NCBI GenBank assembly: GCA_018648325.1
Contig: JABGRK010000012.1
Location: 38,449 to 102,448 of the forward strand
Source: Chloroflexota bacterium
GTDB taxonomy: Bacteria; Chloroflexota; Dehalococcoidia; JABGRK01
Length of the DNA stretch: 64,000 bases
Reading direction: 5' to 3'
Shown piece by piece: positions 26,311 through 34,225 of this stretch (the stretch's first letter is position 1; every line of letters begins with the position of its first letter). The notes under the pieces are model-generated. The model saw nothing but the letters and a program-made list of their open reading frames with translations. It ran no database searches and was not told the DNA's origin. Made by a program: the position numbers and the translations under genes.

Positions 26311-26766
26311 ATGGATTTGCAACCAACGGTCATCACATGGATCCTGGTCGGGTTCGGGATTATTACAGTGATGGGGCTGCTGTATGCTCAATTTCTACTC
26401 CTGCGTGAGCCACAGGGGCAAAAAGCCAGGAATCTGATTATCGGTAAGGGCGAGGACTGGCGCGATAGATCCCATTTCCGCTTTTCCTATGGGCTTGCTT
26501 GGGCCGATTGGATGGTATGGATGCCGTTGATGGTTTCCGGCACTATCGGTGTTTCGTTAGGGCAGGTTTGGGGCTACGTGGTTTGGGGAGCGGCGGGTAT
26601 AATCTCTCTTTATACTGGTGTTGTTCTCTGGTTTGCAGAAAGGGAGTACGTGTATCCCTCGTGTGGGCCACTGGCATACTACACCTATATATGGGGCAAC
26701 TTTGTATACTGGGGGATACTTGCAATAGTTTATGCCGGATTAAGGCTATCCGGCGTGTTATTCTGA
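26311..26766 (+). CDS. small membrane protein, four predicted segments
   Basis: A 151-residue integral membrane protein. Hydrophobic stretches lie near residues 8-28, 63-82, 84-104 and 125-148. A polar loop with KGEDWRDRSHFRFSYGLAWADW separates the first two. It has many aromatic residues and no recognised family. It sits in a plus-strand run of small membrane proteins and redox enzymes (25045-29380). Confidence 0.75.
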   Translation: MDLQPTVITWILVGFGIITVMGLLYAQFLLLREPQGQKARNLIIGKGEDWRDRSHFRFSYGLAWADWMVWMPLMVSGTIGVSLGQVWGYVVWGAAGIISLYTGVVLWFAEREYVYPSCGPLAYYTYIWGNFVYWGILAIVYAGLRLSGVLF

Positions 26767-26796
26767 AGTCGTAGTGTTGAAAAAGGAGCTACTATC

Positions 26797-27225
26797 ATGA
26801 ACCTGATCTGGGGTATAATCACCCTCATTTTTTCTCTATTTTGCTGGGGAGGGCAAGCCATTTCGTTGTTCTGGCCAATAGCTGCCGCGAAAATGGGCCT
26901 TACTGAGCTGGAGGCTGACGTTGATCCGGCCTACTTTGCAGACCTTCGTGCTGAGGCGCTTTGGGATACGGTAAGCACATGGGTCTTGGTGGTTGCAGCC
27001 ATACTGATGATCATAAACAACGCGGTATGGCCTTATTTTGGGCTGATTGGCGGCGGGATATATCTGTATTTTGCCGGACGTGGGATTGCAGCACGCATGT
27101 TGTATCAACGTCGTGGCATCAGCATCGGAAAAGCATCAAGTGTTAAACAGGCCTATGTGGCACTTTCCCTCTGGGGTATGGTGGCTGTAGGCATGATTGT
27201 GCTGTCCATACTGGAATTATCTTAA
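26797..27225 (+). CDS. small membrane protein
   Basis: A 142-residue protein with about four hydrophobic segments (near residues 3-28, 62-80, 82-102 and 120-140) and an acidic loop (ELEADVDPAYFADLRAE). ATG at 26797 has AAGGAG upstream. Family unrecognised. It precedes the quinone-oxidoreductase-like gene by 16 bases and is likely in one operon with it. Confidence 0.75.
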   Translation: MNLIWGIITLIFSLFCWGGQAISLFWPIAAAKMGLTELEADVDPAYFADLRAEALWDTVSTWVLVVAAILMIINNAVWPYFGLIGGGIYLYFAGRGIAARMLYQRRGISIGKASSVKQAYVALSLWGMVAVGMIVLSILELS

Positions 27226-27241
27226 GTATAGGAGATCGAAT

Positions 27242-28210
27242 ATGAAAGCGATTATATGCACGAAATACGGGCCACCGGAGGTCCTTGAGCTTAGGGAAGT
27301 AGACAAACCTGTTCCCAAAGACAATGAAGTGCTCATCAAGATTCATGCGACAACTGTAACGGCAGGTGACGTGGCGGATCGAAGTGGCAAAGTCTCTGCC
27401 TCATCCTGGCTCCCCACGCGAATGATGTTTGGTTTTACAAAACCAAGAAGAAAAATACCGGGGTCTGATCTGGCAGGCGTTATTGAAGCTGTGGGCAAAG
27501 ATGTAACGCTGTTTAAGGCAGGTGATCAGGTTTTTGGGGCTGCCGGTTGGGGATCTGGTGCCTATGCCGAGTACAAATGTGTAGGGCAAGACGCGAGGTT
27601 GGCGTTAAAACCAGACAATATGAACTATGAGGAATCTGCCGCCGTTGCTTTTGGGGCAGGTACGGCATTGCATTTCATTAGAAAAGCAAATATTGATCCT
27701 GAACAAAAAGTTCTCATCTATGGGGCTTCCGGAAGTGTAGGTAGCTATGCTGTGCAGATTGCCAAGTACTACGGGGCAGAAGTTACAGGGGTGTGCAGTA
27801 CTGCAAATTTGGAGCTGGTGCAATCTCTGGGAGCCGATAACGTGATTGATTACACTGCCGAGGATTTTACCAAAAACGGTGTGACCTATGATGTTATTTT
27901 TGATGCGGTATACAAGACTTTTTATTCAGCATGTAAAAACTCACTTGCGCAGGCAGGGGTCTATGCTACAGTTGGCATGTCGATGGTGCTTATGATGCAA
28001 ATGTTATGGACTAAAATGGCAAGCAGCAGGAGAATAATATCCGGGGTAGCGAGCATAAAGGCTGAAGATATATTGTTGCTTAAAGAGCTTGCTCAAGAGG
28101 GGCACCTAAAGTCGGTCATAGATAAAACCTATCCGCTGGAACAAATTGCCGAGGCGCACGCTTATGTTGAAGCAGGGCACAAAGTGGGAAATGTAGTAAT
28201 CACGATCTAG
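27242..28210 (+). CDS. zinc-independent MDR-family quinone oxidoreductase-like enzyme
   Basis: A 322-residue NAD(P)H-dependent oxidoreductase. The ATG at 27242 (AGGAGATCGAAT upstream) gives the family start MKAIICTKYGPPEVLEL. It has the GroES-like domain (GSDLAGVIEAVGKDV), the Rossmann motif YGASGSVGSYAVQ near 163 and a C-terminal YPLEQIAEAHAYVEAGHKVGNVV. The catalytic zinc cysteines of alcohol dehydrogenases are absent, as expected for quinone/enone reductases. It sits in an operon with the SRPBCC gene. Confidence 0.92.
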   Translation: MKAIICTKYGPPEVLELREVDKPVPKDNEVLIKIHATTVTAGDVADRSGKVSASSWLPTRMMFGFTKPRRKIPGSDLAGVIEAVGKDVTLFKAGDQVFGAAGWGSGAYAEYKCVGQDARLALKPDNMNYEESAAVAFGAGTALHFIRKANIDPEQKVLIYGASGSVGSYAVQIAKYYGAEVTGVCSTANLELVQSLGADNVIDYTAEDFTKNGVTYDVIFDAVYKTFYSACKNSLAQAGVYATVGMSMVLMMQMLWTKMASSRRIISGVASIKAEDILLLKELAQEGHLKSVIDKTYPLEQIAEAHAYVEAGHKVGNVVITI

Positions 28211-28233
28211 TATCGTCGTTGGAGGTTTTTAGC

Positions 28234-28917
28234 ATGCGAACACTCAATAATATCTGGGAGGCAATTTGCGGGACATCACTCATGTTTGTTATCATCATAC
28301 TGCCTTTTCTGAGGTCCAAATTGCGTAAGTGGGGATCGACAAAGGAGGAGCTTGCGCGGGAGTTGTCGGGCGATGATTTGATCGAAGACATGAAAGGATG
28401 GTACAACCACGCCATCACCATTAAAGCAACACCCGCCGCCGTGTGGCCGTGGATAGTGCAACTGGGACAGAATAAAGGTGGATTCTACAGCTACGAACTG
28501 CTGGAGAACATCGCTAAAAGCAAGATTCACAACGTTGATAGAATCGTACCTGAGTTTCAGGATACGGCCATTGGCGATGCGGTGATGATGACTCCCACGG
28601 CGGCTCCTTATATCGTATCTGCCATTGATTCAGGCAGGGCATTTATTCTTCGTTTAAGAGTCAATCTTGAAACACAGCAAACTGTGAATGTGGCCGAGCC
28701 GCTGCCGCCCAAATATCAGGACGGAAGTTGGCTATTCCTGCTTGAGGAAACATCAGAGGGAAAAACTCGGATGATAACGCGCTCTCGCAACAAGTGGAAC
28801 CAGAGCAAGACGAACACGTTTTTCTACGGCCTGTTTGGCATAATCTCAATGGTGATGGACAGGAAGATGCTTAAAGGTATCAGAAAGCGGGCGGAGAAGG
28901 CGGCTAAGGCAGGCTGA
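28234..28917 (+). CDS. SRPBCC-fold (polyketide cyclase/START-like) membrane-anchored protein
   Basis: A 227-residue protein starting at ATG 28234 behind GGAGG. An N-terminal hydrophobic segment (SLMFVIIILPFLRS) may anchor it. The domain begins HAITIKATPAAVWPWIVQLG, a hallmark of this SRPBCC family, with GGFYSYELLEN and KIHNVDRIVPEFQ following. These helix-grip folds bind hydrophobic ligands. The frameshifted gene at 49043-49569 is another family member. The ligand is unknown. Confidence 0.85.
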   Translation: MRTLNNIWEAICGTSLMFVIIILPFLRSKLRKWGSTKEELARELSGDDLIEDMKGWYNHAITIKATPAAVWPWIVQLGQNKGGFYSYELLENIAKSKIHNVDRIVPEFQDTAIGDAVMMTPTAAPYIVSAIDSGRAFILRLRVNLETQQTVNVAEPLPPKYQDGSWLFLLEETSEGKTRMITRSRNKWNQSKTNTFFYGLFGIISMVMDRKMLKGIRKRAEKAAKAG

Positions 28918-28987
28918 TTTCTTGACAATATTCAAAGAGTAATGTACTGTTTTCTAACTTTGCAAATCTTTAAAAAGGGGTGATCAA

Positions 28988-29380
28988 ATGGCTAAACTGA
29001 CTGAGGAGATTAAATCGTTTATCGCAGACCATGAGGCATTTATTGCCACGGCCAGCGCGGATGGCACGCCCAACATAGGCACTAAGGGCAGCACACAGGT
29101 ATTGGACGACGAGCATATCGTTTTTTATGAACTGACCGGTGGTCGTACCTGGGCAAATCTTCAGGAAAACCCACAGGTTGCCATCGCCGTAGCTGAGAAA
29201 AGCACTCTCAAGGGTTATAAGTTGATAGGGAAGGCAGAGCTTGTAACAGATGGAGAATTGTACGAAGGTGCTAAAAAGTTAGCTGAGATGCTAAAAATAC
29301 CTGTTCCACCTAAAGCTGCTGTGAAAATCAAGATAGATGAGATCTATGACCTTGGTAAAGGCGGAAGCAAGATAGCATAG
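28988..29380 (+). CDS. pyridoxamine 5'-phosphate oxidase-family flavin-binding protein
   Basis: A 130-residue split-barrel protein with AFIATASADGTPNIGTKGS near the N-terminus and FYELTGGRTWANLQENPQVAIAV in the middle, the typical layout of FMN- or F420-binding PPOX-like proteins. ATG follows AAAGGGGTGATCAA. It ends the plus-strand accessory cluster, four bases from the convergent CDF gene. Confidence 0.9.
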   Translation: MAKLTEEIKSFIADHEAFIATASADGTPNIGTKGSTQVLDDEHIVFYELTGGRTWANLQENPQVAIAVAEKSTLKGYKLIGKAELVTDGELYEGAKKLAEMLKIPVPPKAAVKIKIDEIYDLGKGGSKIA

Positions 29381-29384
29381 ATCA

Positions 29385-30332
29385 TTAGGATTTTTGTCTT
29401 TCGGTGCAGATGACAGTGCATTCCATGCACTGATCACCACAGGGTTCGCAGTGTATTATAGCGTTTGAGCCAGGCAGTGTGTTTTCCAGTTCATCCTCTA
29501 TATGGTTACAAATAATGTGCGCTTCTTCAAGGGTAAGATTTTTGGCCATTGTCAGATGCAGGTCTATGTAGCGCTCGCTTCCGGCTTTTCGCGTGCGAAG
29601 TTTGTGATATCCGGCTATCATGCAGCCGTATTTGGTTACGGATGATATTATAGCGCTTTCCTCATCGTCCGATAGTTTGGTGTCCATCAACCCACTGATA
29701 GATTTTTTCAGGGTGATGAAGGCAGCTCTGGCAATAAGCACAGTTACCAGCAGGGCTACGATGGCGTCGGCAATCACCCATCCTGTGAATCTGACCAGCA
29801 ATAATCCGATGAGTACGGCAATAGAGCTTAAGATGTCGGCGTACATATCGCGGGCCTGCGCTTCCAGTGCCACCGAATCGGTTTTCTTGGCAACCCGCAT
29901 GGCGTGCCACGATGTTAGCGATAGCACTACAATGGATACCGCTATGACATATATTCCCAGCGAGACAGTTTGAATAGAGGCTCCCTCGACCAGTCTTTCG
30001 ATAGCCTGGTAAAGTATGGTGCCGGCAGCGACGAAGATGAGGATGGAAATGAATACGCCGGCAATGCTCTCAGCCTTTCCGTGACCGAATGCGTGATCTT
30101 CATCGGCCGGTTTTCTGGAAATGCGTATACTTATATAGCCGACTACGGCTCCGGCAAGATCGATCACGCTGTGAATGGCATCTGCCCTGATGCTTATGCT
30201 GCCGGTGATGAAACTTGCTACCAATTGCAGAATCACCAGAGCACCTATAGCAGCGATGACAAGGATGGAAACACCTTGTTTGGTGTGCAAAAATCCTGTT
30301 TTTTTATCTGGCAGCTCGGCCTCTCGGTTCAT
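29385..30332 (-). CDS. cation diffusion facilitator family efflux transporter
   Basis: A 315-residue proton/divalent-metal antiporter. Six membrane segments are evident. The transport site can be read in segment 2 (ADAIHSVIDL) and segment 5 (DMYADILSS), with FGHGKAES in the loop typical of the family. The cytoplasmic domain (residues ~215-300) has YHKLRTRKAGSERYIDLHL. An unusual Cys-rich tail, CEPCGDQCMECTVIC, follows and could bind extra metal. ATG at 30332 overlaps the stop of a short upstream frame (ATGA) and follows GGGAGG. A leader with a terminator precedes it (30351-30492). Confidence 0.94.
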   Translation of the reverse strand: MNREAELPDKKTGFLHTKQGVSILVIAAIGALVILQLVASFITGSISIRADAIHSVIDLAGAVVGYISIRISRKPADEDHAFGHGKAESIAGVFISILIFVAAGTILYQAIERLVEGASIQTVSLGIYVIAVSIVVLSLTSWHAMRVAKKTDSVALEAQARDMYADILSSIAVLIGLLLVRFTGWVIADAIVALLVTVLIARAAFITLKKSISGLMDTKLSDDEESAIISSVTKYGCMIAGYHKLRTRKAGSERYIDLHLTMAKNLTLEEAHIICNHIEDELENTLPGSNAIIHCEPCGDQCMECTVICTERQKS

Positions 30333-30350
30333 GCTGGCCTCCCGGGCGAC

Positions 30351-30385
30351 AAAAAAATCCGCGGAACACCCAGTCCCGCGGATTT
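30351..30385 (-). terminator. intrinsic terminator in the CDF leader (attenuator candidate)
   Basis: A 10-bp stem (AAATCCGCGG / CCGCGGATTT in the minus-strand transcript), an 11-base loop and seven U's, ending only 18 bases before the CDF start codon. The segment just upstream (GCGGA...TCCGC) can pair with the 5' arm, so a competing antiterminator is possible. Confidence 0.7.
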
Positions 30386-30462
30386 CATTATTTCCGCTGC
30401 CTTCTTAAGATTAGGCCCGACTGCCTTACCAAAATAAGGTAGCGCCTGATCCAGGTAGAGCT

Positions 30463-30492
30463 ATTTTAGTCTGCTTGAACGTTAAGTGTCAA
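30463..30492 (-). promoter_or_regulatory. sigma-70 promoter of the CDF gene
   Basis: TTGACA (30492-30487), an 18-base spacer and TAAAAT (30468-30463) on the minus strand. It would give a leader of about 125 bases containing the terminator at 30351-30385. Confidence 0.65.
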
Positions 30493-30510
30493 GCTCCGAT
30501 TGTATCATTT

Positions 30511-31320
30511 TTAAGGTGATACTATTACATATTCCTGGTCTGGTCCGCTCTCTTCTTCTAACGGTGTCAGATCGTAATTGATTCCACCAGGATTAAGTAG
30601 CGTCAGGTCATATACGAAGTTGGTTACTTCGTTATCGGCTATGTCGAATGGAATTCCCAGTATCAGATCTTCACTTACAGTGATATTCATGTCAACAGGG
30701 ACACCTTCGTATAGCATTACTGCCTCAACAGTGGTAACACTGACACTAACTTGAGTATAGTGTCCTGTTGGTAAATTACCCTCCCAAATCTGCTCGGCCA
30801 GATTGCCTTGAAGTTGGGTTATATCGACTGTAGCCGGTGCATCCAGCACATTTTGCCATCCCTCGTCTTCATGATAGACTTTCACCTGGTCGATAGTTAC
30901 GTCGATGCTCTCGAACATATCTACTATTGTAGGATCATCACTGATAAGAAGGGCGAAATTGTGGTTGGGACCGTTAAGCAGTGGCATTATGCCGAAAACT
31001 GCTATTAGTGCCATAATCGCCATTGCCGTTGCGCTTGCCCATACCTTTGTCTTGCCGAATATGCTGGCCCAGAAGGGGCGTTTTTCGATATAGACGGGCT
31101 CTACGCCTCCCATAGCTGCTATCAGCTGTTGCCTTGCCGCCTGTTTCTTTTCGACAGATGGGGTAAACTGAGTGGCCTTGTGTGCACTGGCGACAGTTTT
31201 AAGCAGTGGCAGAAGCTCGCCGGCATGCTCCGGATGGCTAGCTAAGCATTCGTCGATGCTTTCTCCTTTGTTTATACTGTCTATGCATTTGTCCAGGATT
31301 TCCTCGAATTTTTCATTCAT
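30511..31320 (-). CDS. putative anti-sigma factor with DUF4382-like exported domain
   Basis: A 269-residue single-pass membrane protein next to an ECF sigma factor. The N-terminal ~75 residues are a helical cytoplasmic domain (ILDKCIDSINKGESIDECL, HAGELLPLL) like putative anti-sigma domains. A membrane segment lies near 95-115. The outer domain begins NFALLISDDPTIVDMFESID, matching DUF4382-type beta domains, with IDQVKVYHEDEGWQ following. It starts 20 bases after the sigma gene, so the pair is one operon. Sequestration of the sigma factor is inferred from context. Confidence 0.8.
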   Translation of the reverse strand: MNEKFEEILDKCIDSINKGESIDECLASHPEHAGELLPLLKTVASAHKATQFTPSVEKKQAARQQLIAAMGGVEPVYIEKRPFWASIFGKTKVWASATAMAIMALIAVFGIMPLLNGPNHNFALLISDDPTIVDMFESIDVTIDQVKVYHEDEGWQNVLDAPATVDITQLQGNLAEQIWEGNLPTGHYTQVSVSVTTVEAVMLYEGVPVDMNITVSEDLILGIPFDIADNEVTNFVYDLTLLNPGGINYDLTPLEEESGPDQEYVIVSP

Positions 31321-31340
31321 TTTCCTTGCTCCTTGACCGA

Positions 31341-31892
31341 TTATTTTTTCTCAAGTAGCTGTCTCAACCTTTTTATAGCATGGCTCTGCATCTGTCGTAC
31401 CGCGCCATTGCTCTTGTTCATTACATTACCCACTTCTTCTGAAGTGAGTCCTCCAAAAAACCGTAATTCTACTACCTGCCGCTGGTCCTGTGTAAGCTTA
31501 TCCATTGCTTTGAGCACTTTGCCGTATTCCAGGTTGGCCATGGCTGCTTGCATAGGATCGCTTTTATCTGCAATTTGCAGCTTATCGTCTATTTGCACCG
31601 TTTTCATTTTAGAATGCTTGCGATGGTGATCCACTAACAGGTTATGTGCTATTTTAAAGAGCCATGCCTGCATGGGAACCTCACGCTTTTTAAACGTATC
31701 CAGCGATTTGTATGCTTTAAGAAATACCTCACTGGCTAAGTCTTCAGCTTCGGCTTTGTCCCCCAGCCTAACATAAATGTAACGTGCTATCCTATCAAAA
31801 TACTGGTTAAAACAGGAAGTTAGCATAGCTTCCTTATGATTTTTGTCCACAGCGCCTCTTCTTGTGCTTCTACTTGTAGTTATCCGCTCCAT
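31341..31892 (-). CDS. ECF-type RNA polymerase sigma factor
   Basis: A sigma-70 family factor of about 183 residues. Region 2 is YVRLGDKAEAEDLASEVFLKAY and AWLFKIAHNLLVDHHRK; region 4 is KLTQDQRQVVELRFFGGLTSEEVG with the recognition helix KSNGAVRQMQSHAIKRL. The frame opens at 31928; ATG 31892 is chosen, but no clear Shine-Dalgarno supports it and a GTG at about 31850 is an alternative. It is co-transcribed with its likely anti-sigma partner downstream. Confidence 0.92.
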   Translation of the reverse strand: MERITTSRSTRRGAVDKNHKEAMLTSCFNQYFDRIARYIYVRLGDKAEAEDLASEVFLKAYKSLDTFKKREVPMQAWLFKIAHNLLVDHHRKHSKMKTVQIDDKLQIADKSDPMQAAMANLEYGKVLKAMDKLTQDQRQVVELRFFGGLTSEEVGNVMNKSNGAVRQMQSHAIKRLRQLLEKK

Positions 31893-32253
31893 TGTAACTG
31901 CTGGTCTCAAGTATAACACGTGTGTCATGGCTGTGCTTTGTTCTTTTTTAATGACACTTCTCAGGCACTCATACTTATATAACGAAAACAGCGCTGTTTT
32001 GTCAGCACTTTGCGTAATTATAGATTGATAATCGCTTCAGCATGTTAATAGTAGGGTGGTTTTTTAACCTGTTTTGATATTGATTTAGAGATTGTTCGGA
32101 ATTAACGTCGCTAACCCCAGTGGCTTTACAATGAGCAGCATCGATGTTACTCTAGCGTGTGAAAGTAATGTATGACTGAAAGCCTTTGGTTTGATGCATT
32201 TGTGCACAGGCTGACAGTGCAGTAAACTGAATTATTTTTTCACATAGGACATA
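31893..32253. other. intergenic region between divergent sigma-factor and ICMT-like genes, no gene seen
   Basis: 361 bases holding the promoters of both flanking genes. I see no open frame, clear terminator or strong consensus promoter. Confidence 0.4.
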
Positions 32254-32790
32254 ATGATGGTAGAGAAGCCAAAAGTCGGCAGGTATAAAAAGTGGCAGAG
32301 AAGAAAGCGTGATGTGCTTCTTAGTATTGCGGCTGTTGTGCTTTTTATCGGTCAGGTAGCAATGTGTATTGTTGCCTATAATTTTTATGGTATTGGTGCA
32401 TTATTGTATCCGGGATGGATACTTATGGTTGCTGCAATTATCGTCGGTGTGCTGTCGTGGTATGCCGCAAAGCGGCAGAGCCGGACTGAGGATAGGGAAT
32501 GGCTTGAAAACACGGTGCTGGTGGACACCGGCATATACGAGGTTATCCGGCATCCGGTATACTTCTGCTTCATGCTTTTCGTGGTTTCGCTGATGTTTAT
32601 TTCGCATTGGGTAACTATAATATTGGGAGTTCCCATTGTCTGGTATCTGTATGAACTGATGAAGGTTGAAGAGTGGATAAACATAGACAAGTTTGGTGAG
32701 GAGTATACGGATTATACAGACAGGGTCCCTCGTATGAATTTTGTCTCCGGACTTATCAGGTTTTACAGAAAAAGAAAAGATCAACTCTAA
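32254..32790 (+). CDS. isoprenylcysteine carboxyl methyltransferase (ICMT)-like membrane methyltransferase
   Basis: A 178-residue membrane enzyme with three or four hydrophobic segments. The family hallmark is clear in the C-terminal half: VDTGIYEVIRHPVYF followed by MKVEEWINIDKFGEEYTDYTDRVPRM, which forms the SAM-binding site in ICMT/PEMT-like enzymes. Bacterial members methylate lipids or small molecules; the substrate is unknown. Confidence 0.87.
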   Translation: MMVEKPKVGRYKKWQRRKRDVLLSIAAVVLFIGQVAMCIVAYNFYGIGALLYPGWILMVAAIIVGVLSWYAAKRQSRTEDREWLENTVLVDTGIYEVIRHPVYFCFMLFVVSLMFISHWVTIILGVPIVWYLYELMKVEEWINIDKFGEEYTDYTDRVPRMNFVSGLIRFYRKRKDQL

Positions 32791-32872
32791 TAAAGCTATA
32801 ATCGGGTTGTTTTAATAGTTACTAGCTAAATCCTGCCTTCCAATATGTTGTGTTATCTCTTATTATAGGTAT

Positions 32873-33061
32873 ATGCGGCGTATAAACTCCAGTCAACTCG
32901 TATCCGTAGTGATGGTTGCCATCATCATTGGGCTGGGCGTGTGGCGACTTCAGAATTCAACCAAGACATGGTGGACCATAGTGGTAGCCGTGCTTCTGGC
33001 AATAGGTGTGGGTACTTTTATCTACTCCGTTACGAACAATAACAAAAGCTCGGATGATTAA
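32873..33061 (+). CDS. small membrane protein
   Basis: 62 residues with two hydrophobic segments (VVMVAIIIGLGVWRL and WWTIVVAVLLAIGVGTFIYSV) and a polar tail (NNNKSSDD). ATG at 32873 lacks a strong ribosome-binding site. No family recognised; moderate confidence that it is translated. Confidence 0.5.
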   Translation: MRRINSSQLVSVVMVAIIIGLGVWRLQNSTKTWWTIVVAVLLAIGVGTFIYSVTNNNKSSDD

Positions 33062-33072
33062 TTAACCTTAAG

Positions 33073-33684
33073 CTATTCCTCAAGCGTTTTAACTATCTCA
33101 AGCGAAGTGCGTATGCGTCCGTGGCGGGGGAACATGGTTTGTATGAAGTAGTCATGACGCTCCTTGGTACTGGATGCGCAGCAGTCTGATATGACAATGC
33201 AGTGGTAGTCACGCATGCGGGCCTGGTTAAAGGTAATGGCTACACATACATCCGTCAGCACCCCGGCAAACAGTAATGTATCGACACCGCGGTTTTTGAG
33301 CAAAAGCTCCAGGTCTGTCTGGTAAAAAGCGCCGTGCCTGCGTTTAAAGATAATGTTTTCCCCATCTGTCGGTTTAAGCTCCTGCACAATTTCCGCTGCC
33401 GGTGTACCTTCGACAAGGTGGGGCAGCTGCGCAGTGGACGTCATATCGGTGATGGTGGGCACAGTATCGGATCGGTCGGCTTTGTGTCCGGTGGTTATGT
33501 GGTAGATAGGCAGTTTTGCCTTGCGTGCCACACTTAGCACGCTTGCTGTGTTATCAATTACTTTACTTTCGGCAACCTGATTGTATACGCCGGCAAAAAA
33601 GTCGTTTTTCCCGTCAAGGAAGTGTTTTTGCATATCTATAATTAGCAGTGCTGTTTTTGTAAGGTCGATTTTCGTTTCTGGCAT
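33073..33684 (-). CDS. isochorismatase-family cysteine hydrolase
   Basis: A 203-residue enzyme with the catalytic triad layout of the family: Asp in LLIIDMQKHFLDG (residue ~17), Lys in IFKRRHGAFYQTDL and Cys in FAGVLTDVCV. Members hydrolyse amides such as nicotinamide, carbamoylsarcosine or biuret. ATG at 33684 follows GGAGG. It is 12 bases downstream of a GNAT gene, forming a two-gene unit. Substrate not assigned. Confidence 0.92.
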   Translation of the reverse strand: MPETKIDLTKTALLIIDMQKHFLDGKNDFFAGVYNQVAESKVIDNTASVLSVARKAKLPIYHITTGHKADRSDTVPTITDMTSTAQLPHLVEGTPAAEIVQELKPTDGENIIFKRRHGAFYQTDLELLLKNRGVDTLLFAGVLTDVCVAITFNQARMRDYHCIVISDCCASSTKERHDYFIQTMFPRHGRIRTSLEIVKTLEE

Positions 33685-33696
33685 AGCGATCCTCCG

Positions 33697-34170
33697 TTAT
33701 TTGGCGTTTTTTACCTTCATCAGTAATAGTTCGGCAACGCCATCCTTAAACAGATCAGGTATCTCTCCGACTTTTACATAGCCGACCTCTTTATACAGTT
33801 TTTGCGCCCGCAGGTTAAAGTCGCTGGTGGTCAGGAATATTTTATCAGTTGATTTGAAAGTGACATCTTCATAAAAGGCAAGCAGCATTTTACCTATACC
33901 CTTGCTACGATGCTGTTGTTTTACGACTATATTCTTGAGGAAGGGGAATTTGTAGAATATGCCATCAAGGGTAAACCAGATATATCCTATGCATCCCAGT
34001 TTGTCATCCATCGCTACATACATTTCACCTTTTGACAGGCCTATACTTAGAAATGTTTCCTCCATGTCTTCAGTGGGGAAGAATACCTCGCCTAGTTTTG
34101 AATTGCGCAGGGCTTCTTTGCAGTCCTCAAGGTGGGTCATATTTCCCGGCAGGATGGTAATGGTCATCAT
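33697..34170 (-). CDS. GNAT-family N-acetyltransferase
   Basis: 157 residues, with acetyl-CoA loop VVKQQHRSKGIGKMLL near residue 86 and the late LRAQKLYKEVGYVKVGE characteristic of GNATs. ATG at 34170 is preceded by AGGAGG. It is the first gene of a pair with the isochorismatase-like hydrolase. Confidence 0.88.
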   Translation of the reverse strand: MMTITILPGNMTHLEDCKEALRNSKLGEVFFPTEDMEETFLSIGLSKGEMYVAMDDKLGCIGYIWFTLDGIFYKFPFLKNIVVKQQHRSKGIGKMLLAFYEDVTFKSTDKIFLTTSDFNLRAQKLYKEVGYVKVGEIPDLFKDGVAELLLMKVKNAK

Positions 34171-34225
34171 ATGCCTCCTAAATCAAATGTCATATGGCTG
34201 GCAAAGTGATTATAGCAGATGTTAA

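Noticed and set aside
30351..30400. T-box-like string GACTGGGTGTTCCGCGG in the CDF leader
   Set aside because: It resembles the T-box AGGGTGGNACCGCG only loosely, lacks a stem I/specifier structure upstream, and the downstream gene is a metal exporter rather than an amino-acid gene.
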